Assembly: GCF_022179345.1 (NCBI RefSeq)
Contig: NZ_BPQR01000045.1
Coordinates: 16,459 to 80,458 of the forward strand
Direction: 5' to 3'
Length of the DNA: 64,000 bases
Source of the DNA: Methylobacterium jeotgali
GTDB lineage: Bacteria; Pseudomonadota; Alphaproteobacteria; Rhizobiales; Beijerinckiaceae
Shown here: one piece after another, positions 61,047-64,000 of the stretch
Layout of the letters: each line of letters opens with the position of its first letter
How positions within the stretch are numbered: position 1 is the first letter of the stretch
Translations under genes and position numbers: made by a program
The notes under the pieces: model-generated
What the model was told of the DNA's origin: nothing
Databases searched by the model: none
Seen by the model: the letters and a program-made list of their open reading frames with translations, nothing else

Positions 61047-62243
61047 ATGAGCGATGACGGCAATAAGATCGCGGGCCGATGGTCGGTATCCTTCAAGAAA
61101 TGGAAATGGATATATACCTTCGAAGACGATGGAAAGGTTTCCTGGGTCGATCCTCTGAATAATCTGGGTGGGGACGGTCGCTGGGCTGAGAACGGCAAGC
61201 TGATCAATCTGACTTGGTATGGCTCCGAAACGAAGGAAAGCTGGTATCGTCCGATCGTTCCCGAGAAGCAGAGCGGTTGGTACGCGGCTGATTACGGAAC
61301 CGGAAATTTCCAGGCGAAGAAGATCGAAGCGCCCGTTGCGCCCCGCGCGCCGGATCTGTCCGTCAATCCGGAGATTGCAAAATTACCTTGGAGCCGGTAC
61401 GTCGACCAATTTAGTAGTCAATTGTATGACATGAACTATAAAATTCCTCCAGACAAGTCATTTGCTTATTCAAGTATACTAAGAATGACGTACGACGACG
61501 GTACGGAAATCGAGATCGATTTCGAGAAGGAACTGAGTAACGAAAATCTCTCCTCGAAGGAGGTTCAGGACGCGCTGGTTCGCGGCAGCCTCGGCAGGGG
61601 TGGGCGCATCTTTCCCTTGAAAATGACGGCCGCCACGGTGCCGCGCATCTGGGCGGCCCGCGATACCGCACTGAAGATACAGAACGGCGACTTCGAGGCC
61701 TTTGCCGCCGTCGCGCTGGCGGGAGTGGCCTTCATTCTCACCATTCCGGCGATGCCCGCGGGTGCTCCCCCTCCTTCGACGGTGAAGGTCGGCCGGCAGC
61801 GCGTGAACGGCGTCTCACGGGCCGGCGCTCGCGCTGCGGGCGCCCCGCGGATCAAACCCGTCAACGGAAAGGTCAACGTCGGCGGCGGCACGGAGAACAG
61901 CAAGGTGACCAACCTCAACCCGATCAATCCGAATTCGGGAGGCCCGACGACGGGTATCCCGAACCATGTTCTCGGCGGGATGGAGGACATGGGAGAACTG
62001 TTCGAGGCCGGCTCCGTGAGGGAGATGTTCTCCAACAAGCTGCGGTACGTCGACGTGAACTGGCCAAGGGCGACCCAGGCGGCGGCAAGGGTCATGGCTC
62101 CGGGCGGAAAGGTCAGCATGAACGTCTGGACCATCGAGACGGCGGAGCAGCAGGCTTTGAAGACTGCATTCGAGGCGGCCGGATTCAAGAACGTCAAGGT
62201 GGTCGGCGAAGGAGCCGGCACGATCCTTACGGCGACATTTTAG
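61047..62243 (+). CDS. multi-domain toxin/effector-like protein with methyltransferase-like C-terminus
   Basis: A 398-residue protein of clearly lower GC and different codon use from its neighbours, especially 61047-61560. Residues ~8-95 form a Trp/Gly-rich beta domain (F-K-K-W-K-W-I-Y-T-F, D-P-L-N-N-L-G-G-D-G-R-W, W-Y-G-S-E-T-K-E-S-W). A middle segment has a hydrophobic stretch (A-V-A-L-A-G-V-A-F-I-L-T-I-P). The C-terminal ~110 residues look like the later half of a Rossmann methyltransferase (M-E-D-M-G-E-L-F, A-A-R-V-M-A-P-G-G-K-V, F-E-A-A-G-F-K-N-V) without a visible SAM G-x-G-x-G. The layout recalls polymorphic toxins. No secretion signal; no obvious immunity gene follows. Confidence 0.6.
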   Translation: MSDDGNKIAGRWSVSFKKWKWIYTFEDDGKVSWVDPLNNLGGDGRWAENGKLINLTWYGSETKESWYRPIVPEKQSGWYAADYGTGNFQAKKIEAPVAPRAPDLSVNPEIAKLPWSRYVDQFSSQLYDMNYKIPPDKSFAYSSILRMTYDDGTEIEIDFEKELSNENLSSKEVQDALVRGSLGRGGRIFPLKMTAATVPRIWAARDTALKIQNGDFEAFAAVALAGVAFILTIPAMPAGAPPPSTVKVGRQRVNGVSRAGARAAGAPRIKPVNGKVNVGGGTENSKVTNLNPINPNSGGPTTGIPNHVLGGMEDMGELFEAGSVREMFSNKLRYVDVNWPRATQAAARVMAPGGKVSMNVWTIETAEQQALKTAFEAAGFKNVKVVGEGAGTILTATF

Positions 62244-62508
62244 AGGGCATCTCGCCAGACGAAGACTGATCTGCCATCTGATTGCGGATCAGCTTCGAAG
62301 TCGACCGCGTACCGATTTGTTCTCGACGATCGATTCCGTCGGTCGCACCGTGCCGGCACTCGGAGCGACCCTTCGATGACGGCCGCTTCCTGCCCCGTCT
62401 CGGACGCTGGCTCTCGATCGTTGCGCCGTTCCCGCCCTTGACCCCGGCCCTCGCTTCCCCACCATGCCTCGGCACCGCCCCGGTGCCGCGCAAGGCAGTG
62501 ACCCCAGC

Positions 62509-63255
62509 ATGAGCGAGAGCCCTCCGTCGCAGGCCGTGGCCCGCGCCTTCGTGCTGGCCGCGGGGCTCGGCAAGCGGATGCGGCCGGTCACGGCGACGCT
62601 CCCGAAGCCCCTGGTCGAGGTCGCGGGGCGCGCGCTCCTCGACCACGCCCTCGACCGGGCCGCCGAGGCCGGGATCGCGGAGGCGGTGGTCAACGTCCAC
62701 TGGCTGCCGGACCTGCTCGAGGGTCATCTCGCCCGCCGGGAGGGCCTGCCGCGCATCACCGTCTCCGACGAGCGGGCCGAGCTTCTCGAGACCGGCGGCG
62801 GCGTCCGCAAGGCCCTGCCGCTCTTGGGCGAAGGCCCCTTCGTGGTGCTCAACTCCGATTCCTTCTGGCTGGAGGGTCCCTCGCCGAACCTCTCCCGGCT
62901 GATCGATGCCTGGGACGGGGAGAGCATGGACATGCTCCTCCTCGTCGCCCCCACTGCGACGAGCCTCGGCTACGAGGGCGCCGGCGACTTCCTGATGGAC
63001 GCCGACGGCCGCCTGGAGCGCCGGGGCGAGCGGGCGGTGGCGCCCTTCATCTACGCGGGCGTGGCGATCATGACGCCCGCGATCTTCGCCGACACGCCGG
63101 AGGGCGCCTTCTCCCTCAACCTCCTCTTCGACCGGGCCATCGCGCGGGGCCGCCTCCACGGCCTGCGCCTCGACGGGCAGTGGCTCCACGTCGGCACCCC
63201 CGAGGCCATCGCGGCGGCCGAGGAGCGGGTGAAGGCCAGCGCCCGCGAGACCTGA
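62509..63255 (+). CDS. murU: N-acetylmuramate alpha-1-phosphate uridylyltransferase (MurU-like)
   Basis: A 248-residue nucleotidyltransferase of the peptidoglycan-recycling route that bypasses de novo UDP-MurNAc synthesis. Signature L-A-A-G-L-G-K-R-M-R-P with T-L-P-K-P-L, then N-V-H-W-L, E-T-G-G-G-V and L-N-S-D-S-F-W, as in MurU. The partner kinase amgK, usually just upstream in alphaproteobacteria, is not in the window before it. ATG 62509 is chosen over 62464 by similarity. addB follows after 74 bp. Confidence 0.85.
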   Translation: MSESPPSQAVARAFVLAAGLGKRMRPVTATLPKPLVEVAGRALLDHALDRAAEAGIAEAVVNVHWLPDLLEGHLARREGLPRITVSDERAELLETGGGVRKALPLLGEGPFVVLNSDSFWLEGPSPNLSRLIDAWDGESMDMLLLVAPTATSLGYEGAGDFLMDADGRLERRGERAVAPFIYAGVAIMTPAIFADTPEGAFSLNLLFDRAIARGRLHGLRLDGQWLHVGTPEAIAAAEERVKASARET

Positions 63256-63329
63256 GACGCGCCGAGGTTCACCGTTTGTCTCGTCCTCCCGGAGGCGCTA
63301 AGCCGGGCCCGTCCCCCCGCGAGACCCGG

Positions 63330-64000
63330 ATGCCAGAGCCCCGCCTGTTCACGATCCCGCCGGGCGCGCCCTTCCTGCCGACGCTGGCCGACGCCCTCGT
63401 CTCGGGGCGGCTCGTCGGACCCCTCGGCGACGATCCGCTGGCGCTCGCCGCCGTCACCCTCTACCTGCCGACCCGCCGCGCGGTGCGCGCGCTCGGCGGG
63501 GTGCTGGCCGAGCGTCTCGGCCGGGCGGCGCTGCTGCCGCGCCTCATCGCGCTGGGCGAGGGCGACGACGCCGAGTTCGACATCGCCGCCGGCGGTGCGC
63601 CGGGCGCCGCGCGGGCCGTGCTCGCCCCCTCGATGCCGCCCCTGGAGCGCCGCCTCGTGCTCATGGGCCTGGTGCAGGCCTGGGCGCGCAGCGTCGACCG
63701 GGCGCTGCTGCCGCTCGGCGAGGGCGTGCCCTTCGGCGTGCCCTCCTCCCCCGCCGACGCCGTGGCGCTCGCCGGCGACGTCGAGGGCCTCATGGACGCG
63801 CTCACCGTCGAGGGCGTGCCCTGGGAGGAGATCGCCGGCGCCGTCGAGGCCGAGTACTCGCGCTACTTCGGCCTGACCCTCGACTTCCTGCGCATCGCCG
63901 CCGAGCACTGGCCGCGCATCCTCGGTGAGCGCGACCTCTCCGATCCCGTCTTCCGCGCCCGCAGCCTCGTCGTGGCGGAGGCCGAGCGCCTCGCCCGCGA
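63330..64000 (+). CDS. addB: double-strand break repair protein AddB (N-terminal part)
   Basis: The first ~223 residues of a large (about 1000-residue) helicase-nuclease subunit, cut by the window edge. F-T-I-P-P-G-A-P-F-L and L-Y-L-P-T-R-R-A-V-R-A-L at the N-terminus are the AddB signatures of alphaproteobacteria. With AddA it processes DNA ends for recombination. The murU-addB order is the usual one. Confidence 0.9.
   Translation, partial: MPEPRLFTIPPGAPFLPTLADALVSGRLVGPLGDDPLALAAVTLYLPTRRAVRALGGVLAERLGRAALLPRLIALGEGDDAEFDIAAGGAPGAARAVLAPSMPPLERRLVLMGLVQAWARSVDRALLPLGEGVPFGVPSSPADAVALAGDVEGLMDALTVEGVPWEEIAGAVEAEYSRYFGLTLDFLRIAAEHWPRILGERDLSDPVFRARSLVVAEAERLAR

Overview
The window is very GC-rich by eye, almost gap-free chromosomal DNA of an alphaproteobacterium. 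The closest fit is Methylobacterium/Methylorubrum or another Methylobacteriaceae. Supporting signs are the murU-addB pair, a TTAA-N7-TTAAC CtrA box, an EcfG-type promoter on a CsbD gene, a NepR-like protein, an HWE histidine kinase and an electron-transfer-flavoprotein methyltransferase homologue. The genus is inferred; no phylogenetic marker was compared. Both window edges cut genes: a DUF1796-like gene at the left and addB at the right. There is no phage, IS element or CRISPR array.

Layout. 1-10 kb: envelope and repair genes (partial DUF1796-like gene, L,D-transpeptidase lipoprotein, His/Met-rich secreted peptide, phoH, uvrD/pcrA, AsmA-family giant). 10-17.9 kb: a biotin-independent malonate decarboxylase operon (mdcA-C-D-E-G) with a divergent GntR regulator, then a nitrile-type amidase and a TetR regulator. 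18-23.4 kb: M48 protease lipoprotein, nuclease-like secreted protein, a tRNA-Arg(CCU) gene split by a group I intron, an XRE regulator, metK and trmB. 23.5-31 kb: HWE kinase, superoxide dismutase, a Pr6Pr membrane protein, a sialyltransferase-motif protein, murJ and a haloacid dehalogenase. 31-36 kb: a zinc-type ArsR repressor coupled to a 57-residue metallothionein, a chemoreceptor and a TonB receptor resembling zinc receptors. 36-42 kb: creatininase, two CsbD-type stress proteins (one with an EcfG promoter), panE, a glycosyltransferase, the ETF-beta methyltransferase and an FMN reductase. 42-50 kb: the alpha-2-macroglobulin/pbpC operon, with a large palindromic repeat translated in frame at the start of pbpC. 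50-57 kb: a degenerate trypsin-like protein, a DUF3309 peptide and a sulfur operon (sbp-cysT-cysW-cysA-cysK) preceded by two matching palindromes. 57-64 kb: a small CtrA-box gene, a NepR-like gene, an orphan acyl-carrier-protein/AMP-ligase/reductase operon, an AT-richer toxin-like gene, murU and addB.

How genes work together. The mdc operon makes the decarboxylase subunits (A, C, D, E) and one of the enzymes (G) that attach the prosthetic group to MdcC; mdcB, mdcH and a malonate carrier are absent here. metK supplies S-adenosylmethionine, used by the adjacent trmB. The sulfur genes import sulfate and make cysteine. ArsR and metallothionein form a self-contained metal-buffering unit. The alpha-2-macroglobulin protein and PBP1C are translationally coupled, a pairing also known in enterobacteria.

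Most noteworthy items: the intron-containing tRNA-Arg(CCU), the palindromic element inside pbpC, the short metallothionein gene with its operator, the ACP-ligase-SDR operon, and the compositionally foreign toxin-like gene between it and murU.
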